A DNA stretch of 64,000 nt from Streptococcus mitis (GTDB lineage Bacteria > Bacillota > Bacilli > Lactobacillales > Streptococcaceae). Shown here piece by piece: positions 1 to 7,311 of this stretch. Position numbers and translations under genes: made by a program. Location: assembly GCF_016658865.1 (NCBI RefSeq), contig NZ_CP067992.1, positions 329,001-393,000 of the forward strand, given 5' to 3'. Position 1 is the first letter of the stretch, and every line of letters begins with the position of its first letter. The notes beneath the pieces were generated by a model. It worked only from the letters and a program-made list of their open reading frames with translations, had not been told where the DNA came from and did no database searches.

Positions 1-1
1 T

Positions 2-985
2 ATGGGGGCAGCGACACCCTTGGTTGTTGGGGCTGGCTTAACCGCAGGAATTGGAACAGCGGCTTATGGGGCGTCTAATGCAGGGGAAGGGATTCATAAC
101 ATCCAACTTGGGAATGCAGGGGATGTCCATACGAAATCCTATAATCGCATCCGAGATACGCTTTTCATGGGGAATGACAAGCTGTATCATCAGGTTGGTG
201 GGATCTTTGTGACAGCGAGTTCTATCATGATTCCCATAGGGCAGACTCAGAGCGTTGTCAAGGGCTTGACCCAGTTTGCGATAGGGGAAGCAGGCGCCTA
301 TACAGCAGGTCAGGTTGCCTATCATGGGACCAAGCTCCTAGGTGGTAGTGAGGAAGACGCTCAAACCGCAAACTTTATCGGGAATATCGTAGGAGGTTAT
401 GTGGCCTCTTCAGCAGCCAGCAAGTTTAGTCTCAATAAGGTGAAAACTCAGTTCTCTACGGAATGGAATGAATATTTAAATGAATTCCCAAAAAATGGGT
501 TAACCGAGTCAGAGATAAATAATATCATTGAAGTTGATCCTGATATTGAAAAAGGCATTGTACGTCCTAATCCACAAGATTATTTACCAATGGAGTATTT
601 GGAACAGCATAAAAAATTATTTGATGATGGAGTGGCAGCTTTTGTAAAAGATGATTTCTTCATCGAGAAATTTGGTAATTTTGGTCGAGAAGATGGAGCT
701 TTTGTTTTTCCTAAAGATGTAGCAAAGGCCATGATTAAAGAGGCTGATGGAAATCCGAGAAAATTAGAGGCTTTATTGGGATTGGATGAGGGAAGTTTAG
801 GAGACTCTCCCAAAATGGTGCTTCCACAGGAAGTACATAATTACAGAATTCCTGATGGAAATGAGGGAGGATCGCGTGCTAATCCACAGTGGCGACCAGG
901 AGGGAAAACATACCCTGGAGGAGTTCCTGAAGCAGTAATCGACCCAGTTCCAAAAGATAAGGTAACATTGGTAGACATTTGGTAA
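2..985 (+). CDS. LXG-family T7SS toxin, 5' truncated by window edge
   Basis: This is the C-terminal part of an LXG polymorphic toxin; the N-terminal LXG domain lies off the left edge. Base 1 is the last base of an ACT codon, and the first methionine here is internal: the full-length copies at 1879, 5239 and 12879 read straight through the same place. Residues 1 to about 146 are the glycine-rich hydrophobic mid-domain shared with those copies. After KVK the sequence diverges at once into a tip of about 180 residues, with none of the 58-residue linker repeats found in the sisters. The tip contains GNEGG, WRPGG, TYPGG and PEAV motifs and is homologous to the tip of the 1879 toxin, so they form one toxin family. 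I do not recognise its enzymatic activity. The likely immunity gene follows 18 bases downstream. Confidence 0.85.
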   Translation: MGAATPLVVGAGLTAGIGTAAYGASNAGEGIHNIQLGNAGDVHTKSYNRIRDTLFMGNDKLYHQVGGIFVTASSIMIPIGQTQSVVKGLTQFAIGEAGAYTAGQVAYHGTKLLGGSEEDAQTANFIGNIVGGYVASSAASKFSLNKVKTQFSTEWNEYLNEFPKNGLTESEINNIIEVDPDIEKGIVRPNPQDYLPMEYLEQHKKLFDDGVAAFVKDDFFIEKFGNFGREDGAFVFPKDVAKAMIKEADGNPRKLEALLGLDEGSLGDSPKMVLPQEVHNYRIPDGNEGGSRANPQWRPGGKTYPGGVPEAVIDPVPKDKVTLVDIW

Positions 986-1003
986 ACAACAGAGGAGATG
1001 AGA

Positions 1004-1663
1004 ATGGAAACTATTTATTTAAGTCAAAAAGACATGTTGGAAATCTGTCAAGATGGTGACAAGTATTTTTTACGTTATCCAACTTTTAATATTATCATGC
1101 CAGAAGTGGTTCAAGAAATTCCCAAAGAAGCTGCCGATAGCTATATTTCGGGAGAACATACTGGTAAAGAGTTGATGAATTATGCGCAATATGGTTTTTG
1201 GAAATCTAAAAAGCAATATACACAAGATGAATCTAGTAAACTTTTCATTGAGAATAATCCTTCCTTTATTCTAAAAAATCCCCAAAATAGTCGTCGTCTT
1301 TTTTCAGCAGAGGAATTTACTCAAATTGCCACCCAAGCCATCGTTTCAAAATTGCAACCTAGCGAACTAGACTCTATTGGTGTTGTAGATAGTCATTTAG
1401 AGTTACTCCTTGTGGATCCAATTGGCTGGGAGGAAGAAACAGAAGCAGTTCATCTAAAAATCCTTCAAGAAAAAATTAACAATTATATCTACTTTCTCGA
1501 AGGCAAACAGTATGTGGAACGATACGGTGATAACTTTGACCAAAAAGTCATCCATATCACATTCCAGTATTCTCCGTCTGATAACGGTTTAGCACTCCTA
1601 GCAACTGTTCAGAAGACATTGCAGAATACGGATATGAGCTTGAAGGTAGAATTGCCGGCGTAA
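1004..1663 (+). CDS. Immunity-type protein with C-terminal DUF6572-like domain
   Basis: Probable immunity protein for the preceding toxin. The N-terminal 115 residues resemble the immunity proteins at 4068, 16237 and 16672: SGEHTGKEL matches SGEKTLKEI, and a conserved block ends in NPQNSRRLFSAEEF. The last 100 residues (DSIGVVDSHLELLL to KVELPA) are a DUF6572-like domain almost identical to the C-termini of the 9500, 10639 and 11778 proteins. The protein is therefore a two-part fusion whose halves occur separately elsewhere in the island. I chose ATG 1004 because GAGGAG (992-997) sits six bases before it. ATG 998 is in frame but abuts that ribosome site. A terminator follows immediately. Confidence 0.75.
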   Translation: METIYLSQKDMLEICQDGDKYFLRYPTFNIIMPEVVQEIPKEAADSYISGEHTGKELMNYAQYGFWKSKKQYTQDESSKLFIENNPSFILKNPQNSRRLFSAEEFTQIATQAIVSKLQPSELDSIGVVDSHLELLLVDPIGWEEETEAVHLKILQEKINNYIYFLEGKQYVERYGDNFDQKVIHITFQYSPSDNGLALLATVQKTLQNTDMSLKVELPA

Positions 1664-1664
1664 T

Positions 1665-1691
1665 AAAGGGAGCGAAAGACGCTCTCTTTTT
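1665..1691 (+). terminator. Rho-independent terminator, island copy 1
   Basis: GGGAGCG pairs with CGCTCTC (one G-U pair) around a short loop, flanked by AAA/TTT and ending in a T-run. The same hairpin follows the genes ending at 10387, 11526 and 12665. In every copy an extended -10 box begins right after the T-run. Confidence 0.85.
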
Positions 1692-1692
1692 G

Positions 1693-1701
1693 TGGTATAA
1701 T
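1693..1701 (+). promoter_or_regulatory. Extended -10 promoter TGGTATAAT
   Basis: A perfect TGnTATAAT extended -10 lies two bases past the terminator T-run. It would restart transcription for the truncated partner ORF and the LXG toxin at 1879. The same arrangement is seen at 12693 in front of the 12879 toxin. Confidence 0.7.
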
Positions 1702-1710
1702 GAAGAAGGA

Positions 1711-1869
1711 GTGAACCTATATCAAAAACAATTCAATGAGCTCTATCAGTTGATGACGAGCTATACGTCCTTATTGGGAACAGACATCGCCTTGATGGCA
1801 GCTACAGGAAAAGAGTTGGCCCGTACAGATACAGTATTGGGACAAACACTGTTTTCTGGCTTGCAGTAG
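1711..1869 (+). pseudogene. Truncated DUF5344-like LXG partner (C-terminal 52 codons)
   Basis: In frame, this matches the C-terminal half of the intact partner gene at 4945-5229 (QFNELYQLMTSYTSLLGTDI onward). The first half is missing and replaced by the terminator/promoter unit. A GTG at 1711 could act as a start but directly abuts its only ribosome-site-like sequence (AAGGAG). A copy with the same breakpoint lies at 12711. The fragment may be an inert recombination scar, since the helical hairpin is incomplete. It ends 10 bases before the LXG start. Confidence 0.7.
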
Positions 1870-1878
1870 GGAGGTTCT

Positions 1879-4086
1879 ATGAGTTACAAGATAAAATTTG
1901 ATGATATTACCTCTGTTCAAGTGGAAAGTCAAAAGACGATAAATGCTTGGGGAGAGGCCATAGCTAGTCTAAATAAGGCAATGAGCGACTTCATCAACAA
2001 TAAAAATCTCCAAGGTCAGGCCGTCTCGAGTATGCGCCGTTACCTAGTAGAGGTGCATGGGACTCTTCTTCAAACTCTGGTCAACCTGATGAATGACTAC
2101 TCAACTAACCTCCTACTGTACAAGGATGGTTACTATCAAATTGATTCAAGCAATCATGCAAAGTTACCAGGTCAGGTGTTTACAACCCTTCATAGTGATT
2201 TAAAGAGTTCACGGGACAATCTAAAGAGTGAGATTGAGCTCTTGAACACGACCAAGGACAAGGTTTCAGACTTGGTGAGCTATTCAGGAAGCAGTCATAC
2301 CAGTACGGTCATGAACTATAACTTTCTCATGAATCAGGTCAAGAACTTGGACAACTCGATCATCCAGTATGAAAGTAATCATGCGAGTCAGGATTTGGTT
2401 GCCTTTAAGGAACTCTTGTCGGCGACCAAGGCCTTGATCGCAGAGCATGCAGGGAAGACACGGACTGTAGGGACTTATCAGTCGGGTGATTTCGCTAAAC
2501 TCCAGTCTGTCCAACGCTTTGCGATAGCCTACCAACAGGCAACCAAGCAGATGGAGAGTCGTGTTGAACGCGTACAAGCTGCTCAGGAGCGGGACAAGGC
2601 TCGTTTTGAGGCCTTGGCTGCAGAGGATCGAGCCAAGAACGGTTGGAAAGACCTAGCAATTGGTGTGGTGACTGTTGCGATTGGTGCTTTAGCGATTTGG
2701 GCAACTATGGGGGCAGCGACACCCTTGGTTGTTGGGGCTGGCTTAACCGCAGGAATTGGAACAGCGGCTTATGGGGCGTCTAATGCAGGGGAAGGGATTC
2801 ATAACATCCAACTTGGGAATGCAGGGGATGTCCATACGAAATCCTATAATCGCATCCGAGATACGCTTTTCATGGGGAATGACAAGCTGTATCATCAGGT
2901 TGGTGGGATCTTTGTGACAGCGAGTTCTATCATGATTCCCATAGGGCAGACTCAGAGCGTTGTCAAGGGCTTGACCCAGTTTGCGATAGGGGAAGCAGGC
3001 GCCTATACAGCAGGTCAGGTTGCCTATCATGGGACCAAGCTCCTAGGTGGTAGTGAGGAAGACGCTCAAACCGCAAACTTTATCGGGAATATCGTAGGAG
3101 GTTATGCAGTCTCTTCAGCAACCAGCAAGTTTAGTCTCAATAAGGTGAAAGTAGAGGTCGAAGCACCGAAGTATAACCGCGAGCAGATTCTGAAGAATCT
3201 GAAAGAAAGTAAACTTGCGAGGGAATCCAGTAACTTTGACCAGTATCTGGCGAAGGAGAAACTCCAACGAAACTTAAACAAATCCCCATTAGTTAGTCAG
3301 GAACTTCCGAAGGTGAAGGGGGTGCACGATGTCGAAGCACCGAAGTATAACCGCGAGCAGATTCTGAAGAATCTAGAAGAAAGTAGACTTGCGAGGGAAT
3401 CCAGTAACTTTGACCAGTATCTGGCGAAGGAGAAATTCCAGAAAACCTTGATGAGTATGGAACCGATGGACCGTCAGAGATATCTTCAATGGCACAAATA
3501 TGCGGAGGCAGGTATCAGTCCTTCAGACCGCGTAAGAGTGTTGGAAATTTCGGAAAAAGCGCCCAAAATAAAAATGATTGATGGTCTGGATCAACAATCT
3601 GTTTTTAAAAATATTGAAGCAATTGATACGGAAATTACTCCCCGTCCTGAACCAGAAGGATACTTACACCCTGACTACCTAGAGGCTCATAAGCATTTAT
3701 TTGATAATGGAGCTGCTAAATTTCAAAAATTTCAGCCTAGCGAGAGTTGGAATGAGGGTATTGTTGGGGGTGATGATAGAACAAGTTTTTGGTTAAGTAA
3801 GGATCATGCAGATATCATTCAAGACATTGCTAGAGGGGATAATCGTATTTACGAAACATTGTTAGGATTTGATGATGGATACTTAGGAGATGGTCCACTT
3901 TATCGTTTGGATGTCACTCCAGAAGTAGTAGCAGAAAAAGGTATTTCAATACCAAGTGGTAATGAAGCTGGAGCCAATAAATGGTGGCGTCCAGGTGGAA
4001 GAACATATCCAGGAGATATGCCAGAAGGCGTAATGAAAGATATTAGTACAAAGAGTGGAGATCATACATGGAACATAGTAAATTAG
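1879..4086 (+). CDS. LXG-family T7SS polymorphic toxin (tip family A)
   Basis: Secreted antibacterial toxin of the T7SSb LXG class, 735 residues. Residues 1 to about 205 form the helical LXG export domain, with L44-Q45-G46 as the LxG motif. Residues about 250-420 are a glycine-rich hydrophobic middle domain with one or two possible membrane segments. About 428-525 hold two copies (the second incomplete) of a 58-residue linker repeat starting EAPKYNREQ. The C-terminal 200 residues are the tip, with GNEAG, WWRPGG, TYPGD and PEGV motifs shared with the toxin at the left edge. The tip's enzymatic activity is unrecognised. GGAGG precedes the ATG. The 3' end overlaps the immunity gene by 19 bases, so the two are translationally linked. 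The first 420 residues are nearly identical to the 5239 and 12879 toxins. Confidence 0.9.
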   Translation: MSYKIKFDDITSVQVESQKTINAWGEAIASLNKAMSDFINNKNLQGQAVSSMRRYLVEVHGTLLQTLVNLMNDYSTNLLLYKDGYYQIDSSNHAKLPGQVFTTLHSDLKSSRDNLKSEIELLNTTKDKVSDLVSYSGSSHTSTVMNYNFLMNQVKNLDNSIIQYESNHASQDLVAFKELLSATKALIAEHAGKTRTVGTYQSGDFAKLQSVQRFAIAYQQATKQMESRVERVQAAQERDKARFEALAAEDRAKNGWKDLAIGVVTVAIGALAIWATMGAATPLVVGAGLTAGIGTAAYGASNAGEGIHNIQLGNAGDVHTKSYNRIRDTLFMGNDKLYHQVGGIFVTASSIMIPIGQTQSVVKGLTQFAIGEAGAYTAGQVAYHGTKLLGGSEEDAQTANFIGNIVGGYAVSSATSKFSLNKVKVEVEAPKYNREQILKNLKESKLARESSNFDQYLAKEKLQRNLNKSPLVSQELPKVKGVHDVEAPKYNREQILKNLEESRLARESSNFDQYLAKEKFQKTLMSMEPMDRQRYLQWHKYAEAGISPSDRVRVLEISEKAPKIKMIDGLDQQSVFKNIEAIDTEITPRPEPEGYLHPDYLEAHKHLFDNGAAKFQKFQPSESWNEGIVGGDDRTSFWLSKDHADIIQDIARGDNRIYETLLGFDDGYLGDGPLYRLDVTPEVVAEKGISIPSGNEAGANKWWRPGGRTYPGDMPEGVMKDISTKSGDHTWNIVN

Positions 4087-4451
4087 CTTGGGAAGATGTT
4101 AGTAAGTTTGAGGAAATAAAAGGTTATGGACAACATGTTTGGCGACATCATGAGAAATATTTTTTTGTTACAGATGAAGGAGGAATAGCAGAACAGAGGG
4201 TAGTCTATGAATTACCATTAGAACTATTTCAATTATTAAAGTCTGGGGAAAAAACACTTAAAGAAATTCATTTTAAGCTAAAAAAAGACTGTTGGCCACC
4301 GAACGTGACACAAGAAGAAGCTAATAGAAATTTCTTGAGGCAATATCCAGAAGCTTTAAGAGGAAATCCTAAAGCGCAAGGCTTATTCACAAAGGCTGAA
4401 CTGGAAGAAATATTACCCGAAGGGGCTGAAATTCTAGCGAGCAAAGATTAA
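4068..4451 (+). CDS. Immunity protein for LXG toxin (family A)
   Basis: 127-residue cytoplasmic-looking protein without signal or membrane segment, overlapping the toxin stop by 19 bases, which is the usual position for a cognate immunity gene. It shares the framework W..V..FEE.KGYGQH, RVVYELP, SGE.TL.E and a C-terminal LFTKAELEEI block with the proteins at 16237 and 16672, and more weakly with the N-terminal half of the one at 1004. Its N-terminal 75 residues are especially close to those of 16672. The same immunity family follows every tip-A toxin or tip-A fragment in the window, which supports the pairing. It lacks the DUF6572-like tail. A terminator hairpin follows at 4489. Confidence 0.75.
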   Translation: MEHSKLAWEDVSKFEEIKGYGQHVWRHHEKYFFVTDEGGIAEQRVVYELPLELFQLLKSGEKTLKEIHFKLKKDCWPPNVTQEEANRNFLRQYPEALRGNPKAQGLFTKAELEEILPEGAEILASKD

Positions 4452-4488
4452 GATAACCCTTTCTATCTATGTTAGAAATGAATCAAAT

Positions 4489-4525
4489 AAGAGTTTACTA
4501 ATATTTTATTGGTAAACTCTTGCTT
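4489..4525 (+). terminator. Hairpin terminator after immunity gene
   Basis: AAGAGTTTAC and GTAAACTCTT form a perfect 10-bp stem with a 13-base loop, followed by a weak T-rich stretch. It separates the 1879/4068 pair from the next partner/toxin cassette. Confidence 0.75.
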
Positions 4526-4550
4526 TAAATAGAATTCTCTACAAAGACAA

Positions 4551-4940
4551 GTGAATGCCTACTCCGCCAGTATCTCCTCTGCCCAATCACGGATTACTTC
4601 CATCGATGAAAAATTGGAACGTCTTCGTACGGCCAAGAAGTCTGTAGGGGAAATCCAACAAAATGTTCACAATATCAAGTATCCCATCATGCACCGAAAT
4701 ATTCAGCCAGAATGGCAAGGCAAACAAAAAGATGATTTCACCAAGCAGTGGGAAACCTTCTCTAGTGACTACACGAGTTTTCAAACGGAGATGAATACCT
4801 TCTATGATGCCATCTGTGATGAAATCACTAGGTTGGAAAATCAAAAGAACGAAGAACATGGCATTATTGGTTGGTGCCAAAGTCAGATTAACAATCTGGG
4901 AAATTTCATCGAGAAGCTACTACATACGAAGGAGGGGTAA
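4551..4940 (+). CDS. DUF5082-like helical partner of LXG toxin
   Basis: 129-residue all-helical protein (SSAQSRITSIDEKLERL, then a second helical arm) of the WXG100-like size and style that accompanies LXG toxins and acts as an export partner in T7SSb. W71-Q-G-K resembles a WxG-type turn. The GTG start has no good ribosome site. Upstream codons read NSLQRQ before the GTG, and a stop lies at 4530, as if the gene once began with ATG-TCT-CTA at about 4533 and lost its start codon at a recombination junction. The downstream partner gene starts five bases after its stop, so the pair form one unit with the 5239 toxin. Confidence 0.7.
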   Translation: MNAYSASISSAQSRITSIDEKLERLRTAKKSVGEIQQNVHNIKYPIMHRNIQPEWQGKQKDDFTKQWETFSSDYTSFQTEMNTFYDAICDEITRLENQKNEEHGIIGWCQSQINNLGNFIEKLLHTKEG

Positions 4941-4944
4941 GGTC

Positions 4945-5229
4945 ATGTATGGAACGATTCAATTATCTGAGGTCCTGTTTAACGCGCACATCAGTAGTTT
5001 GACCAAGGCTCAGGCTAGTTTGGCTGGAGTGAGTAAGCCAAACTTCAACACGACATCGGAATCCAAGGTGCTCGATTTGTATCAGGAACAATTCAATGAG
5101 CTCTATCAGTTGATGACGAGCTATACGTCCTTATTGGGAACGGACATCGCCTTGATGTCAGCTACAGGAAAAGAGTTGGCCCGTACAGATACAGTATTGG
5201 GACAAACAATGTTTTCTGGCTTGCAGTAG
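4945..5229 (+). CDS. DUF5344-like helical partner of LXG toxin
   Basis: 94-residue helical protein (MYGTIQLSEVLFNAHISSL onward), the second small partner of the LXG toxin. The ATG at 4945 is preceded by GGAGGGGTAAGG, and an in-frame start further upstream (4804) lies inside the preceding gene and is rejected. This is the only complete copy in the window: the C-terminal half is duplicated at 1711 and 12711. By analogy with small helical proteins encoded next to LXG genes it should bind the LXG domain for export (inference). It ends 10 bases before the 5239 toxin. Confidence 0.75.
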   Translation: MYGTIQLSEVLFNAHISSLTKAQASLAGVSKPNFNTTSESKVLDLYQEQFNELYQLMTSYTSLLGTDIALMSATGKELARTDTVLGQTMFSGLQ

Positions 5230-5238
5230 GGAGGTTCT

Positions 5239-7296
5239 ATGAGTTACAAGATAAAATTTGATGATATTACCTCTGTTCAAGTGGAAAGTCAAAAGACGAT
5301 GAATGCTTGGGAAGAGGCCATCGCTAGTCTAAATAAGGCTATGAGCGACTTCATCAACAATCAAAATCTCCAAGGTCAGGCCGTCTCGAGTATGCGCAGT
5401 TACCTAGTAGAGGTGCATGGGACTCTTCTTCAGACTCTGGTCAACCTGATGAATGACTACTCAACTAACCTCCTACTGTACAAGGATGGCTACTATCAAA
5501 TTGATTCAAGCAATCATGCAAAGTTACCGGGTCAGGTGTTTACAAACCTTCATAGTGATTTAAAGAGTTCACGGGACAATCTAAAGAGTGAGATTGAGCT
5601 CTTGAACACGACCAAGGACAAGATTTCAGACTTGGTGAGCTATTCAGGAAGTAGTCATACCAGTACGGTCATGAACTATAACTTCCTCATGAATCAGGTC
5701 AAGAACTTGGACAACTCGATCATCCAGTATGAAAGTAATCATGCGAGTCAGGATTTGGTTGCCTTTAAGGAACTCTTGTCTGCGACTAAGGCCTTGATAG
5801 CAGAACATGCAGGGAAGACACGGACTGTAGGGACTTATCAGTCGGGTGATTTCGCCAAACTCCAGTCTGTCCAACGCTTTGCGATAGCCTACCAACAGGC
5901 GAGTAAGCAGATGGAGAGTCGCGTTGAGCGCGTACAAGCTGCCCAGGAGAGAGACAAGGCTCGTTTTGAAGCCTTGGCTGCGGAGGATCGAGCCAAGAAC
6001 GGTTGGAAAGACCTGGCAATTGGTGTGGTGACCGTTGCGATTGGTGCTTTAGCGATTTGGGCAACTATGGGGGCAGCGACACCCTTGGTTGTTGGGGCTG
6101 GCTTAACCGCAGGAATTGGAACAGCGGCTTATGGGGCGTCTAATGCAGGGGAAGGGATTCATAACATCCAACTTGGAAATGCAGGGGATGTCCATACGAA
6201 ATCCTATAATCGTATCCGAGATACGCTTTTCATGGGGAATGACAAGCTGTATCATCAGGTTGGTGGGATCTTTGTGACAGCGAGTTCTATCATGATTCCC
6301 ATAGGGCAGACTCAGAGCGTTGTCAAGGGCTTGACCCAGTTTGCGATAGGGGAAGCAGGTGCCTATACAGCGGGTCAGGTTGCCTATCATGGGACCAAGC
6401 TCCTAGGTGGAAGCGAAGAAGATGCCCAAACCGCAAACTTTATCGGGAATATCGTAGGAGGTTATGCGGTCTCCTCAGCAGCCAGCAAGTTTAGTCTCAA
6501 TAAGGTGAAAGTAGAGGTCGAAGCACCGAAGTATAACCGCGAGCAGATTCTGAAGAATCTGAAAGAAAGTAAACTTGCGAGGGAATCCAGTAACTTTGAC
6601 CAGTATCTGGCGAAGGAGAAACTCCAACAAGGCTTAAACAAATCCCCATTAGTTAGTCGGGAACTTCCGAAGGTGAAGGGGGTGCACGATGTCGAAACAC
6701 CGAAGTATAACCGAGAGCAGATTCTGAAGAATCTGGAAGAAAGTAGGCTTGCGAGGGAATCCAGTAACTTTGATCAGTATCTGGCGAAGGAGAAACTCCA
6801 ACGAAACTTAAACAAATCCCCATTAGTTAGTCGGGAACTTCCGAAGTTGAAAGGTGTCCACGATGTCGAAGCACCGAAGTATAACAAAGAACAAATCCTG
6901 AAGAATATAGAGGAAAGCAAACTTGCGAGGGAATCCAGTAACTTTGACCAGTATCTGGCGAAGGAGAAACTCCAACAAGGCTTAAACAAATCCCCATTAG
7001 TTAGTCAGGAACTTCCGAAGGTGAAGGGTGTCCACGATGTCGAAGCACCGAAGTATAACCGCGAACAGATTCTGAAGAATCTGGAAGAAAGTAGACTTGC
7101 GAGGGAATCCAGTAACTTTGACCAGTATCTGGCGAAGGAGAAACTACAACGAGGCTTAAACAAATCCCCATTAGTTAGTCGGGAACTTCCGAAGGTGAAG
7201 GGAACAGCGAATCCATCACCAAGTCAATCAACAACTCGAGCAATCATTGACCAAAAATTAAAAGAGTATGGTGTTTCTTGGGATGAATTTAATTGA
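5239..7296 (+). CDS. LXG-family T7SS toxin delivery part, cut by in-frame TGA
   Basis: 685-residue LXG protein whose first 430 residues are nearly identical to the 1879 and 12879 toxins (LXG domain, L44-Q-G46, glycine-rich hydrophobic middle). It then carries four copies of the 58-residue EAPKYN linker repeat, against two in the sisters. It ends in EYGVSWDEFN and a TGA at 7294-7296. The reading frame is open again right after the stop, continuing LRNTH and then, in the same frame, the 212-residue tip annotated at 7312. The simplest reading is a nonsense mutation (for example CGA to TGA) separating the export domain from its toxin domain. A sequencing error or genuine separate tip are alternatives. 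Confidence 0.85.
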   Translation: MSYKIKFDDITSVQVESQKTMNAWEEAIASLNKAMSDFINNQNLQGQAVSSMRSYLVEVHGTLLQTLVNLMNDYSTNLLLYKDGYYQIDSSNHAKLPGQVFTNLHSDLKSSRDNLKSEIELLNTTKDKISDLVSYSGSSHTSTVMNYNFLMNQVKNLDNSIIQYESNHASQDLVAFKELLSATKALIAEHAGKTRTVGTYQSGDFAKLQSVQRFAIAYQQASKQMESRVERVQAAQERDKARFEALAAEDRAKNGWKDLAIGVVTVAIGALAIWATMGAATPLVVGAGLTAGIGTAAYGASNAGEGIHNIQLGNAGDVHTKSYNRIRDTLFMGNDKLYHQVGGIFVTASSIMIPIGQTQSVVKGLTQFAIGEAGAYTAGQVAYHGTKLLGGSEEDAQTANFIGNIVGGYAVSSAASKFSLNKVKVEVEAPKYNREQILKNLKESKLARESSNFDQYLAKEKLQQGLNKSPLVSRELPKVKGVHDVETPKYNREQILKNLEESRLARESSNFDQYLAKEKLQRNLNKSPLVSRELPKLKGVHDVEAPKYNKEQILKNIEESKLARESSNFDQYLAKEKLQQGLNKSPLVSQELPKVKGVHDVEAPKYNREQILKNLEESRLARESSNFDQYLAKEKLQRGLNKSPLVSRELPKVKGTANPSPSQSTTRAIIDQKLKEYGVSWDEFN
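6520..7203 (+). repeat. Four tandem 174-bp (58-residue) linker repeats
   Basis: Units start at 6520, 6694, 6868 and 7042 (the last is slightly short). Each encodes EAPKYNREQILKNL followed by ARESSNFDQYLAKEK and NKSPLVS, a charged helical segment. Related units lie at 3160 and 3334 in the 1879 toxin and at 14160 and 14334 in the 12879 toxin. The toxin at the left edge has none. Confidence 0.9.
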
Positions 7297-7311
7297 CTAA
7301 GGAATACGCAT

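Noticed and set aside
2743..3030. 95-residue minus-strand open frame repeated inside each LXG gene
   Set aside because: It is an antisense shadow of the conserved glycine-rich domain, copied with it; no ribosome site or independent signal.
4804..4944. Longer start for the DUF5344-like protein
   Set aside because: The extension lies within the DUF5082-like gene in another frame; ATG 4945 has a proper ribosome site.
6520..7203. Possible CRISPR-like direct repeats
   Set aside because: The 174-base units are contiguous, coding and without spacers: protein linker repeats.
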